This document shows, in pieces, positions 52,219-62,539 of a DNA stretch of 64,000 bases. This stretch comes from Prostheceraeus crozeri (taxonomy: Eukaryota > Platyhelminthes > Polycladida > Euryleptidae), in NCBI GenBank assembly GCA_907163375.1, contig CAJQUW010007545.1, forward strand, positions 550,001 to 614,000. The letters are read 5' to 3'. Made by a program: the position numbers and the translations under genes. The notes beneath the pieces were generated by a model that saw only the letters and a program-made list of their open reading frames with translations, was not told the origin of the DNA and searched no databases. Position 1 is the stretch's first letter; the number at the start of each line of letters is the position of its first letter.

Positions 52219-52224
52219 AATAAA
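52219..52224 (+). terminator. TRPT1: Candidate poly(A) signal of TRPT1
   Basis: AATAAA 214 bases after the TRPT1 stop codon, the first canonical hexamer downstream of it. Confidence 0.5.
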
Positions 52225-52569
52225 GTTGAGGAGTTATGTTAAAAATAATGAAAAGCGGACAAACCCCGGAAATTATGATTCAAATTGTATTTACACCTTT
52301 TCCAGTTCATGTATCGAATCGCTAAATTCAATGTTAAGATCACTCAGATCAACAATAGTTCTTCAATACAGGCATTCAATTGCTAATTTCTGCTGTCATG
52401 AATCTCATTTCAAGTATACAATTTCTCATTTCTATTGTTTAATTGTTGACGACAGAGACAAGTGAAGTCGCATATCTCAATTCATGAATGATATTCGCAA
52501 TTCATTGATAGATATCTCTATAAAAGCCAATTTAGCTCCGCATGTCGACTGACATGCAATTTTGCTAAT

Positions 52570-53110
52570 ATGCCAAGAAATCGCATCTCCTTGGTTGACA
52601 AACAGAGAATTGCTGCCGCATATGAGCGTAATGAAGACTATGTTGAGACGGCTAGACAGCTGGGCATCACGTATGGAACTGCATATGCGATTGTTCGACG
52701 ATACCGTGAGCATGGGGCTGTTGATCGTCCTCGAGGTGGAGATAGGAATGTTCGTTTGGACAATGAGATGGAGGACGCCATAGTGTCCATCACTGAAGAG
52801 CATCCTGAGTTCACTTTGGCGCAAATAAATGCTGAGTTGCGACTTCGCCTCCCAGAAAAGGTGAACATCTGCGACAATTCGGTTCCAGCCGGCATATTCG
52901 CCGTTTCTGAATATTTGTGAAGGTGCATTCAGCATATGGAAAGCGGAGTTCAAGAAACTGATGGCGGAGACAAGGCACTACCTGCTACAGCAGACCCATC
53001 AACAACGAATAGCCACTATGATGCAGTTGGCAGAACAATCCATCAGTTCGGTTACGTACGTGAAAGTTCGTCGACTTTATCAGCATACGTTGACTCTTCT
53101 TCCATCTTGC
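52570..53110 (+). mobile_element. Internally deleted IS630/Tc1-like transposon
   Basis: The frame at 52570-52920 encodes an intact N-terminal DNA-binding region: MPRNRISLVDKQRIAAAYER, then TARQLGITYGTAYAIVRRYR (helix-turn-helix), RPRGGDRNVRLD and a second helical domain ending VNICDNSVP. In the next frame, 52924-53137 gives what looks like the family's C-terminal tail (AFSIWKAEFKKLMAETRHYL, HQQRIATMMQLAEQSI, LPSC). The DDE catalytic core that should lie between, about 150 residues, is absent. The coding ends survive with the middle deleted, as in a non-autonomous derivative. Terminal inverted repeats were not found. It starts about 350 bp after the TRPT1 poly(A) signal. Confidence 0.7.
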
Positions 53111-53119
53111 ATAGCATGT

Positions 53120-54470
53120 GATGACATCAACCATGAATAAATTAATAATGCACATCGTTTTTATAAATACATGAATATTTGGATTATTTTTTGCTGTTTT
53201 GTGCGAGATAGAAATAAGGATGAAAGATAGATGGATGCAGGATATGAGAGGTGCATGCACATGTGCAGGTATAAATGAATAAAAAGATGTCCGTTGAATC
53301 TAAGCAGCATGTTTGATTGAAAACTAAATGAGCTTAATGAAATTTATTGAGCTCAAATGTAAAGAAAGCATTTTCGACAACAGCAAGGTATTTCCTAAAA
53401 ACTAAAAGTATCAGCATTTGTATGTCGATTTATTTTTTTTTATTTATTTATTTTTATTTGTATGTTGATTTTAGTTTATTTATTATCGTTTTGATAATTC
53501 TATAATTGAATTGAGGTAAATCTGCGAAGTAATCTTGCATCTCAGTTCATTACTGAATAATCTCAAATCAAACCACAGTTTTATCTTTGATTTGAGATAA
53601 TTAACGATTGAATGTCGCATTCTTATACTTGAAATGGAAAAGGTGTAAAATCAAATTCTTCAATGCGCCTGTCTTCATTATGCAACTATAATGTAAATTA
53701 TGCTGTCTAATTTTACTGCAAATTTATTTATTCGAAAAACACGAAAAATGAAAATTGATCTGATCAGACACCATTAGACAGCAAATTCATTTTGCTATAA
53801 CTCGTGAAGTGATCATGGTCAAGGCCACGGCCCTTGCACTATAAATAAATGATTGTGGTATGTAGTAGGGAAGGAGTCGTTGGATTTGAAATAAGTCAAT
53901 AAGACGAAGACGAAGAGCGAACAATGTGCCTGCGAGTAATAATATTGATGCACCGAACAGACGAAGTCAGATCAGGCTGCTGACATCAGTACACTTCAAG
54001 TTACCGTCCCTAATTCAAAAGGTACTTTCCGATTTTCTGATTTTTTTGTGGGAGGAAAGTGTGCTTAACTACGTATATCTGAAGTTTTGTGATCAGTGAT
54101 CACTTAATTCATCGCTCATTGCGTTAAACTTCAAAACTTATCGATTATGCAGTTGGAGCAGAAAGTTTTTGCATGTTTACTTAAGTTTAGTAGGAACATG
54201 ATAAATGCACAAAATGTTTTTTTCACCTTTACAAATATGATTCACATTTCCAAAAAGGGTTGTAGACTTTTATTGATTTTCTTCGTCACAACTATCGACA
54301 AGCTTGCCGTAAGGCATTGGGATTGGAATTGTGTTGGAATAAGGCCTCCAAAAATTAGCCCAATCTCAATAGGGTTTTATTCTCCATGGTTTTACTACTT
54401 AGTATTTTATAATTCCTTGTTGACAAAGAATTAAATCATTTGACAACATGAAAAAATCCATGTAATCATA
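53120..54470. other. No gene seen; TTTA-rich patch
   Basis: A T/A-rich simple stretch built on TTTATTTA lies at 53428-53480. No supported frames. Confidence 0.5.
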
Positions 54471-54680
54471 TTGAGATTTGCTTCTTGCCCGCGATCGCAC
54501 TTGGGTTTCTCCTTTCCTGTATTTGTGCGGTCTTCGCGCAGGCGTGTAAAAAATAGTAAATATGTTATTCTAAATCCGTGAGTGATGCAATACTACGTCA
54601 CAGCGCTCATAGCAACAGGCGTTTTCTGGTTCTCGATTACGATTACGAGGACGAGTAGGTATGCTATATATGTTCACAAG
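54471..54680. promoter_or_regulatory. CpG-rich patch, possible promoter
   Basis: About 15 CpG dinucleotides in 200 bp, against a CpG-poor, AT-rich surround, with CGCG words at 54491 and 54537. TACGTCAC (CRE-like) and CATAGCAAC (half of an RFX/X-box-like site) lie close together at about 54593-54622. A possible donor (GAG|TAGGTATGC) follows at about 54655. No coding exon is recognised on either side, so the target gene, if any, may lie outside the window. Confidence 0.3.
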
Positions 54681-56395
54681 CACTCTAGGTGCATAAATTC
54701 TTGGAGCTAGCATTGTAGAGATTTTTGTAATTAATGGCTTGTTTTAGAGATGTTGCAATTTTATAAGGTTCTTACGTTATAGGTTTGCTTATAGATTTTA
54801 AAAGAAGATGATTTTGCCATGATATTATCATCATTTTCGAAGCATGATAATTTTGCTTTGATAAATCAAGGCGTGTTTTATGGGATTAACGCTGTGTTCA
54901 TACGAAGACAAAGGAAATAACACTTTCACAATTAGAAGTAACCTAGTAAAACACCAGTAAAATATTCATAACATTGCATGAATTTGACTAGCTCGTCAAA
55001 AATGAATAAATGAATATTCTGGAGATAATTTTACATACTATTGTCGTGCGAAAAAGCCTAACAGGCCCTATTAACCAAGTACTTAACATTAGATAATGGC
55101 AGTATGCAGGTATGCATGTCTTCTTGGCCTCATAGTCTCCCACTGGATTGACGAACTATGAACAAACAGCAATTGTGCCTCAACAATTGTCGCCTTAAAT
55201 TTATCTAAGGACATATGTTATAGCCTATCTGTCATATGGAATAGGAGATATATACATTACTTCTATCATGTGTCAAAATTCAAAAAAACATATCTCAACT
55301 TCTTCTGTAGCATGGGCCTAGAATAACCACTTGCATGCACATACGCGGGAATGTATGTTTTAAGACGACCAACATTATCATCGTAGAAGTATCACTGATA
55401 GCGTTTTTGATATTGGAATTCTCGTTGGGATTGGCATGGACTGGGCTGAAGTACCAGCTCATCGACAAGTTTGACTATCAATGAAGTGTGGATCTACTGG
55501 AAAATAATAAATTTCTTACTTGACTCACTGTTGTATTACACCAGGTGAAACAGTAGCTTCCCATCAGAGCTGTAAATCAATCACTGCCGTTAAATATCCG
55601 AATACCGAACATGCCACGGCCTGATCGTACCACAGTATTTATCAAATATAGACTTCCGACAAGCTGATTTCATGACTAACTTACTGTTTGGTGCTGCTTC
55701 AATCATTACCGCTATATTAAGCAACTGCTTGTGAGACCATACCAAAGTAGCTCCTTGTCTCCTAGTTGTAATAATAGCGCATGAATGTTATTTTTAGCTG
55801 TTATCTGTGCAGGGTGATGAATGCATGTATTTGTAAACACTACGGGTACATGCAATCGAAAAGCAGTATCTGTTATCGAAATTATTTGTGAAATTTTTCG
55901 ACACACATTGTGTGTCTGTGATAAATATGTTGCATTGTTAATGTTTTGATTATTTATGTTGACATTTTCCTCAAATCTATTTGTTCAGTCATCCGTCTAG
56001 CAAACTGAAAGCTTGATTTTTTAGAAATGATGTTTTCTAATCCGTTGAAAATAAATTTATTCATATCTTGCATATTGCACATAGTGGACGTATATTCGAT
56101 TATGAATTAAAATTAGATGATCCTCCGATCTTTATCGACTTAAATTTGAATTAAAATGTTATCCAACTTCCCTCATCATTATTTTAGACATAATTATATG
56201 ACATACTGTATTCCGAATAAATATCTCATCGTTCGATAACAAATTTGCGAGCGGTCTACAGTCTACACTCATTCATTGTGCTTCATAGGCTGTTGAATGC
56301 CATTTATTAGACGTTATAAAAGTATTGTTCAACTAGATCGATGTCGCCTTCAAAGAGAAAATTATCTACAAGTGGAGAACCGCGATGTGTTTTGT
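54681..56395. other. No gene seen
   Basis: AT-rich sequence without recognisable frames; 55712-55906 on the minus strand is unsupported. Confidence 0.5.
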
Positions 56396-56534
56396 CAGAG
56401 TGTCCGCGACCTGGGAAAACCTGGGATTTTGCAACCTGGCCTGAAAAACTTGGAAAACCGTGGATTTCGTTGAAAAATCATTGAAATTATTAATTGACAT
56501 GGACTTTTGGTCTCGAAAATCCGCGGACACCCTG
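56396..56534. mobile_element. 139-bp MITE with CAGGGTGTCCGCG-type ends
   Basis: The left end CAGAGTGTCCGCGACC and the right end, reverse complement CAGGGTGTCCGCGGATTT, form a terminal inverted repeat of about 13 bases. The interior is rich in CCTGGGAAAACCTGG and CTTGGAAAACCG words. The ends resemble those of the hAT-like element 46367-50419 (CAGGGTGACCGCG), so this may be its short non-autonomous relative. The flanking octamers do not match. Confidence 0.7.
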
Positions 56535-56539
56535 TTATC

Positions 56540-58596
56540 TTCTGTGCAGGATTCTTGAGATCGACAATCGAATCCGTCGTGTGACCTACATGCGGTTTGT
56601 ACTTATAGATCATCTCTATTATAGGTTTTCAAGTTTGCAAAAACTCTCTATAATTAACCAGGTGCCACAGTACTTTGGATCAGTGCAGGTGGGAGGTAAA
56701 CTTTCTACGCACATCGAATTTCGTAGAAATTGGGCGAGTGCTTCATGAATAAGAGATAGTGTGAAATGGAAGCAGTCTTCAGGGTCTGAACATCGCCGAG
56801 TCCTGGCAATCAACCGTAAGACGAGGGCTGCGAGCTTATCGGATTATTCATTGTGGTTGGAAAAATCAAGTATTTGATGGTCTTATATATATTAAATAAC
56901 ACCAATTAATTTCGGCTATGTTCCACAGCCATTCTCAAGTAGAAAGAAATATGTATTAAATGGACAACTTTCAAAAAATATGTAAGATGTCTCTGAGTTG
57001 ATAGCATTCATCAAAGCAAGAAATAGCAATCACGACGCAGCAGTGGGCAAATCGGATGTATTCAAAGGTCTCCTGATGTGATTTATGCGTACACCTGTAT
57101 ATGAGCAGTGGGGTGTTTTACATTTTGTGAGTGTGCGTGGTTCAGTCGACAAATAAAGGAATCATAGGTTTTCAAGAATCAAGATTTTGGTGGGTGGTTC
57201 CTGGGGATTAGTGCTAGATGATTTGTGCGTGTTCGTGTATTTGCCTATCTAAATCCTTGCTTGATGCATACTGCGACGATAGTGCTTGTGTTTTCTGATT
57301 TTAAGGTATGCTTGAACGATGTCTGAATATGTCGCTTTCACGTTTCTGCTGTGTCTTCAATGATTCATATGAGTGTACACAACTATGCATATCTAGAAAC
57401 AGATAATTCGTCTGTGTGCTTTTGTGCTGTTGGTTGTTATTTCTGTGAGGTGATGTAGCTGAGATGGGGCGGTTTACTAGTAATACCGGTACTGTTTAAA
57501 ATTCTAACATATCTGTACATACCCTACATGTGTCAGTTCAACTATTCATTTACAATTCTATGATGTTCATATGTGCGCGTTATGAAGCCCTGATAGGTCT
57601 AACCTATTATTTATGAACTATTAATACATGCATTGATGCTTGAAGGTTCACTTGCTTTAACTATCAGTTGAAGGCTTAGCTGCTTTTGTAGACATTCCGT
57701 TGTTATAAAGGACTGTGGAGCCGTCAATTTTTCTTGAAAGGCTCAGTCTCCGACTTGTTGATTTTGCGACATAGTACCGCATATATTCCGGATCCTCTCA
57801 AGGCCTTCCTTTTGGTATATGCTATAAAAAAAGTCTGGCCAAATTAGCTGTCGCTTAAATGCAAATGCACAACCCATCTTATCTGACATACAAATAATAA
57901 ACTGCTAATATTATTAAGTAGAGCAGATCATAATCTTCAGTGGAATCTTGCCATGATTGTGAATAATAGTAGGCTACTTTGGTAAATCTTTTTAAGTTAT
58001 ATAAAATCTCTTAGTGTTGAACTTAACAAGAGTCACTGTCAAGATCAGTTACAATTCAAAATAGGTTAAAATGATTTATCAATAATTTGCTTTTCATAAT
58101 GATGCATTTGCATGCAACCCATGTTGCAATACATCAATAACATACATGCGACCAATTTTGCACTTTTGCTAAATGCGATCAAATCTTCAAAGGTAATTTC
58201 CAAAATGTTTTTTGTGACACCTGTCGCTCAATTTGTTTTCATCTTCAGAAAACTATATAATAGAGTGATCAGACGAAACACACAGTACAAAATGTGCAAC
58301 TTACTTGTAATAAAATATATTTTCTCATAGTTAGTAAAACATGATCCACTTAGGTAAAACAATGCAAAAACAGAATTGCTTGACATTGCTCACACGTCGG
58401 TCTTGTTTGGCCTCTTCGTCTTCTGCTCCTGATTCGTCCCGTTATCATTTCTCTTCAACTTTTAATATGGCCAGTATAGTTGACCTAATATCTAATTATT
58501 TCATGGTCAGGTTGCTGCTTGCTGATCTTAATTAGCAAAATGTGATCATCCAACCTCCTTCAGAACATAGTCATTTGTTTTTTTGATAACCTAAAT
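56540..58596. other. No gene seen
   Basis: At 56906-56940 the minus strand reads GAATGGCTGTGGAACATAGC then CGAAATTAATTGG, a GGCT/AGCC hairpin followed by GAAA, similar in layout to the Penelope-type terminal motifs elsewhere in the window. Otherwise nothing recognisable. Confidence 0.45.
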
Positions 58597-58704
58597 GAGA
58601 GGTTCCCAACTTGTGGTGCGCGTGCCACTAGTGGTGGTACGCGAGAGCTCATCAGATGGTACGCGATTACCTGTCCGAAGTAGGCTACATGTATCATAAT
58701 GACA

Positions 58705-59935
58705 ATATAGCCAACTCTACTGACGTCATGTCATTGTTCTTTGAAGAGTTTCCAAACCATATAATCTACTACACCTTCACATGATTTCTATGATGTGTGA
58801 TTTTGGAGTAGATTATATGGATAGGAAATTTACATAGGGGTCATATAATCTCCTGAAAAATAGAATATAGAAGATCTCTATTCCGCCAAATTTGTAACAG
58901 GTTACGTAGTGGTTTGGATGGATCAAGGAAGTCTAGAAAACTATGCAGGTCCAGAAATCCTCAAATGGATGCGAGCATAGATTTCTAAGTTGTATCGTTG
59001 GCTATGTATATGATAAGCTACTGATTTGAGGATATTCAATGGTCAGAATCCACGAGTCCGAAGGACGAGTGAATTCTGATACCATTGAAATCCGAAAATC
59101 AGCAGCTTAACGTTATATAGCCAACTCTACTGACGTCATGTCATTGTTCTTTGAAGAGTTTCCAAACCATATAATCTACTACACCTTCACATGATTTCCA
59201 TGATGTGTGATTTTGGAGTAGATTATATGGATAGGAAATTTACATAGGGGTCATATAATCTCCTGAAAAATAGAATATAGAAGATCTCTATTCCGCCAAA
59301 TTTGTAACAGGTTACGTAGTGGTTTGGATGGATCAAGGAAGTCTAGAAAACTATGCAGGTCCAGAAATCCTCAGATGGATGCGAGCATAGATTTCTAAGT
59401 TGTATCGTTGGCTATATAATGTTAAGCTGCTGATTTTCGGATTTCAATGGTATCAGAATTCACTCGTCCTTCGGACTCGTGGATTCTGACCATTGAATAT
59501 CCTCAAATCAGTAGCTTATCATATACATAGCCAACGATACAACTTAGAAATCTATGCTCGCATCCATTTGAGGATTTCTGGACCTGCATAGTTTTCTAGA
59601 CTTCCTTGATCCATCCAAACCACTACGTAATCAACAAATTAGAATTAGAATAGAGATCTTCTATATTCTATTTTTCAGGAGATTATATGACCCCTATGTA
59701 AATTTCCTATCCATATAATCTACTCCAAAATCACACATCATAGAAATCATGTGAAGGTGTAGTAGATTATATGGTTTGGAAACTCTTCAAAGAACAATGA
59801 CATGACGTCAGTAGAGTTGGCTATATAATGTTAAGCTGCTGATTTTCGGATTTCAATGGTATCAGAATTCACTCGTCCTTCGGACTCGTGGATTCTGACC
59901 ATTGAATATCCTCAAATCAGTAGCTTATCATATAC
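58705..59935. repeat. Nested palindrome cluster A-B-A-B'-A'-B'
   Basis: Unit A (about 301 bp) occurs at 58705-59005 and 59115-59415 in direct orientation and at 59527-59826 inverted. Unit B (about 110 bp) occurs at 59006-59114 and, inverted, at 59416-59526 and 59827-59935. A begins ATATAGCCAAC and ends GTTGGCTAT, so it has short inverted ends, and it carries TGACGTCA. B is itself an imperfect palindrome centred on GAGTCC-GAA-GGACGAGTG. Copies 1 and 2 of A differ at only a few bases; the inverted A has a substituted stretch near 59628-59652. Confidence 0.9.
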
Positions 59936-60027
59936 TTAATCTATTCATGTCACAAACCAAATCTATCAAGAAAAGTGTTGGTCAGCTTAAGAAAATTAGA
60001 TCGATGACAAAATTCGATGCAATATAG

Positions 60028-62074
60028 CAGGGATGTCTATGAATGATGTGATAAAGAACTCGGGATACACAACATAGAAATTAACAATACCATAGAAAGT
60101 ATAGAAAGTATACCATAAGAAGAATAATATTATCTACTTCTATGATACACAACTCCCAAACAGTGGAGAATTGACTGTGGGCTGAATTTTTTTATGACAG
60201 CGGAAATTTCTATGTTTGATTTGAAATTACTTTCATTGCTGCAATGTTATTTTAGTCTGATCTCATAAATGCTTCCCAAATGTAGAGTGTTGTCAACCGT
60301 TGAGAAAATACGAATTATCTGTGTAGAAAATGAGAAAGTGGCTTGTATTGTTGCCAAATTCCAACTCAAATCTCGGATATTTTGCACTCATTTCAATAAC
60401 TTGGTACAAGTTTTGCGTCATATCTTCTGAAACATGGTTTAGCATGGACTAGCAAGCTTTCAAGTGACAACACGAATTCTTGCCCTGTCGAACGCAAATT
60501 CAGTATAATTTGCAGAATGAACATGGAGTTTCTAGATCTTCGATAAGACGTCGGCAAGTTGAATTGAGTGGTTTAATGACTGAAGATTCATTTCAATTTC
60601 TTTGTGAGGAACTTAGACTGCAAAGTTTTTTAATATTGTTGTCGATTAGCTCCACGCAGCTGTCAATTAGTTAACAACATTTCTTTGATTTTCACAGACT
60701 ATTTCAATGCTCGCCAGTCATATATAACAATATTCAGAGAAATTTAATGAGCATTTCAAGTGATTCAGTTAGAATATAACGACGGCAACAACTTCAACTG
60801 AATTTTGAAGAAGCTAATAGACAAAGAATGGATGTGGCCCACTATCTAAATATAATTTTCGTAAATAGCAAGTCATATTAGGCCCATAGTGATTGTAAAA
60901 ACATTACAGCCTGTTGCATTACTATACAGAGCGCAAACTAGATTGATTTATGATGTGATTTTTGCAACAATGACATATCCAGATATTTATTGAGGTGCTG
61001 CGGGGATCAAATACACATGCTTATATTGCAAGCTTTGATTTTGTGTTATTGCGACTTCATTGTTCGGTTTGATTTCGACATGCAGACTGCCTACATGAAA
61101 GTTACGTGCATAATGGTATACATGTAGGCCTAGTTCACCGCAATATGAGAGAGATCATGAAGGGAAAGCATATCCAGAAATCGTCCTTGTTCTAGCCCTA
61201 CGGCAAAATCTAATAATACACTGGCTCCAATCATCATAAAAGCGCATAAAGGTATTAATAAGGAAGCACAATTATAGCGATCGTCCTAATCAATGAGAAA
61301 CCAGAATAAGAAGATTTCAGTAGCGGTGTTGGAGAGATAGCAACTAGCGAGGAATTTTATAAATTCAGACATTCTTTTGTACTTCTATTGGTTGGCAATG
61401 ACTAAAATGATGGTGTAGCAATTCATATCAAAGAGCAAATGTGAGCCTTTACAATGTGTCATTTACATACATAAACACGTATCTAAACTCATAGAAATAA
61501 TACTTTTTTTATTATATTTATTTATCTATGAAGCAATTCAAATTGTCGCAACTCCAAAATTAAGTCAGCACACCATACGATACAATCCATTATCTAATGA
61601 TGACATCATAACTATTTGATATTGTGAGCATAAAGCAAAAAACACAAAACATAACATCTGCGATATGGACATCAACTTCTGATCTGCACCATCTATAATC
61701 GGGGAGCAAATAAAAAATATTCCGCCAAAGTATTATTCGCATTTTACAGACTTTCTTCAGAAATTTGATGGTAAGCTTGTCCAAAAACAATTAACAGCGA
61801 CAGCAATTCGACATAATAATCACTATAAAATCAGCTCGCTTTATACTAATTTTATGTGTAATGCGTAAGTGTATGTTATGCATCACATTGATGCCGACAT
61901 TACTTAACTACATGTATTTCCATGAAGTCTTGCAGTTCCAATTAGGCTCAAGGCATGGATAAAACTGTCAACGTAAGTGTTGCGATTTGCGAAAACTCAG
62001 CCCACAGTCAATTCTCCACTCTTCGGGAGTTGTGTATCCCGAGTTCTATTTCATATTGTTCATAGACATCCCTG
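60028..62074. mobile_element. Nested DNA transposon, about 2.05 kb, non-autonomous
   Basis: CAGGGATGTCTATGA at 60028 is mirrored by the right end (reverse complement from 62074 reads CAGGGATGTCTATGAAC). The inverted similarity continues over about 80 bases on each side (ACTCGGGATACACAACTCCC, GTGGAGAATTGACTGTGGGC). Flanks AATATAG and ATTATAG agree at six of seven bases. The interior frame 60480-60674 is not recognisable as a transposase. The CAGGG start suggests hAT. Confidence 0.75.
60074..60143. mobile_element. 70-bp insertion between 10-bp direct repeats
   Basis: GATACACAAC occurs at 60064-60073 and again at 60144-60153, whereas the uninterrupted partner repeat near 62030 has it once. The 70 bases between start ATAGAA and end TTCTAT. 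They therefore look like a very small insertion with inverted ends and a 10-bp target duplication. Confidence 0.7.
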
Positions 62075-62539
62075 ATTATAGATTATGCTTGAAGCTCAGC
62101 AAGCCAAAATCACGTATTTTGAAAACACTGTTGGCATAGAAATTTAAATTCAACTTTGGCAATCAAAAATAATCCACAAATTATATAGGCTACGTTTCTT
62201 AAAAAACGATGTTCAACCTGCATTTGATCGTAGATAGTTTACACAGATCCTTGAAACAGCATTCATGAAGATATCTGCGTGATCTTCAGAGATCGATTTC
62301 TCTAAACATAGATTTTCAAATTAAGTGAATTTTCTACTGCATCGGTTGAAAGTGCTCACGTATCCAATCATTGTATAATGTGCACTACCCCGTTTAGAAA
62401 ATCTCATTACAGAAAACGAATAAAAAAGAAATACATCTTTCCTAACATAAAAAGAATTTCTTTGAGACTAAGTGGTACGCATCGAACGTGTAAGATCTCA
62501 AGTGGTACTGAGGCATTAAAAGGTTGGGAGCCACTGATC

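Larger units (their letters stand above)
58597..62536. mobile_element. hAT-type non-autonomous element, about 3.9 kb, heavily invaded
   Basis: The left end GAGAGGTTCCCAACTTGTGG mirrors the right end, reverse complement CAGTGGCTCCCAACCTTTTA. Inward, GGTACGCG / GTACCACTT words continue the similarity. The flanks ACCTAAAT and ATCTAAGG agree at five of eight bases, as expected for a decayed 8-bp duplication. No transposase frame survives. The interior holds the palindrome cluster 58705-59935 and the nested element 60028-62074. Confidence 0.65.
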
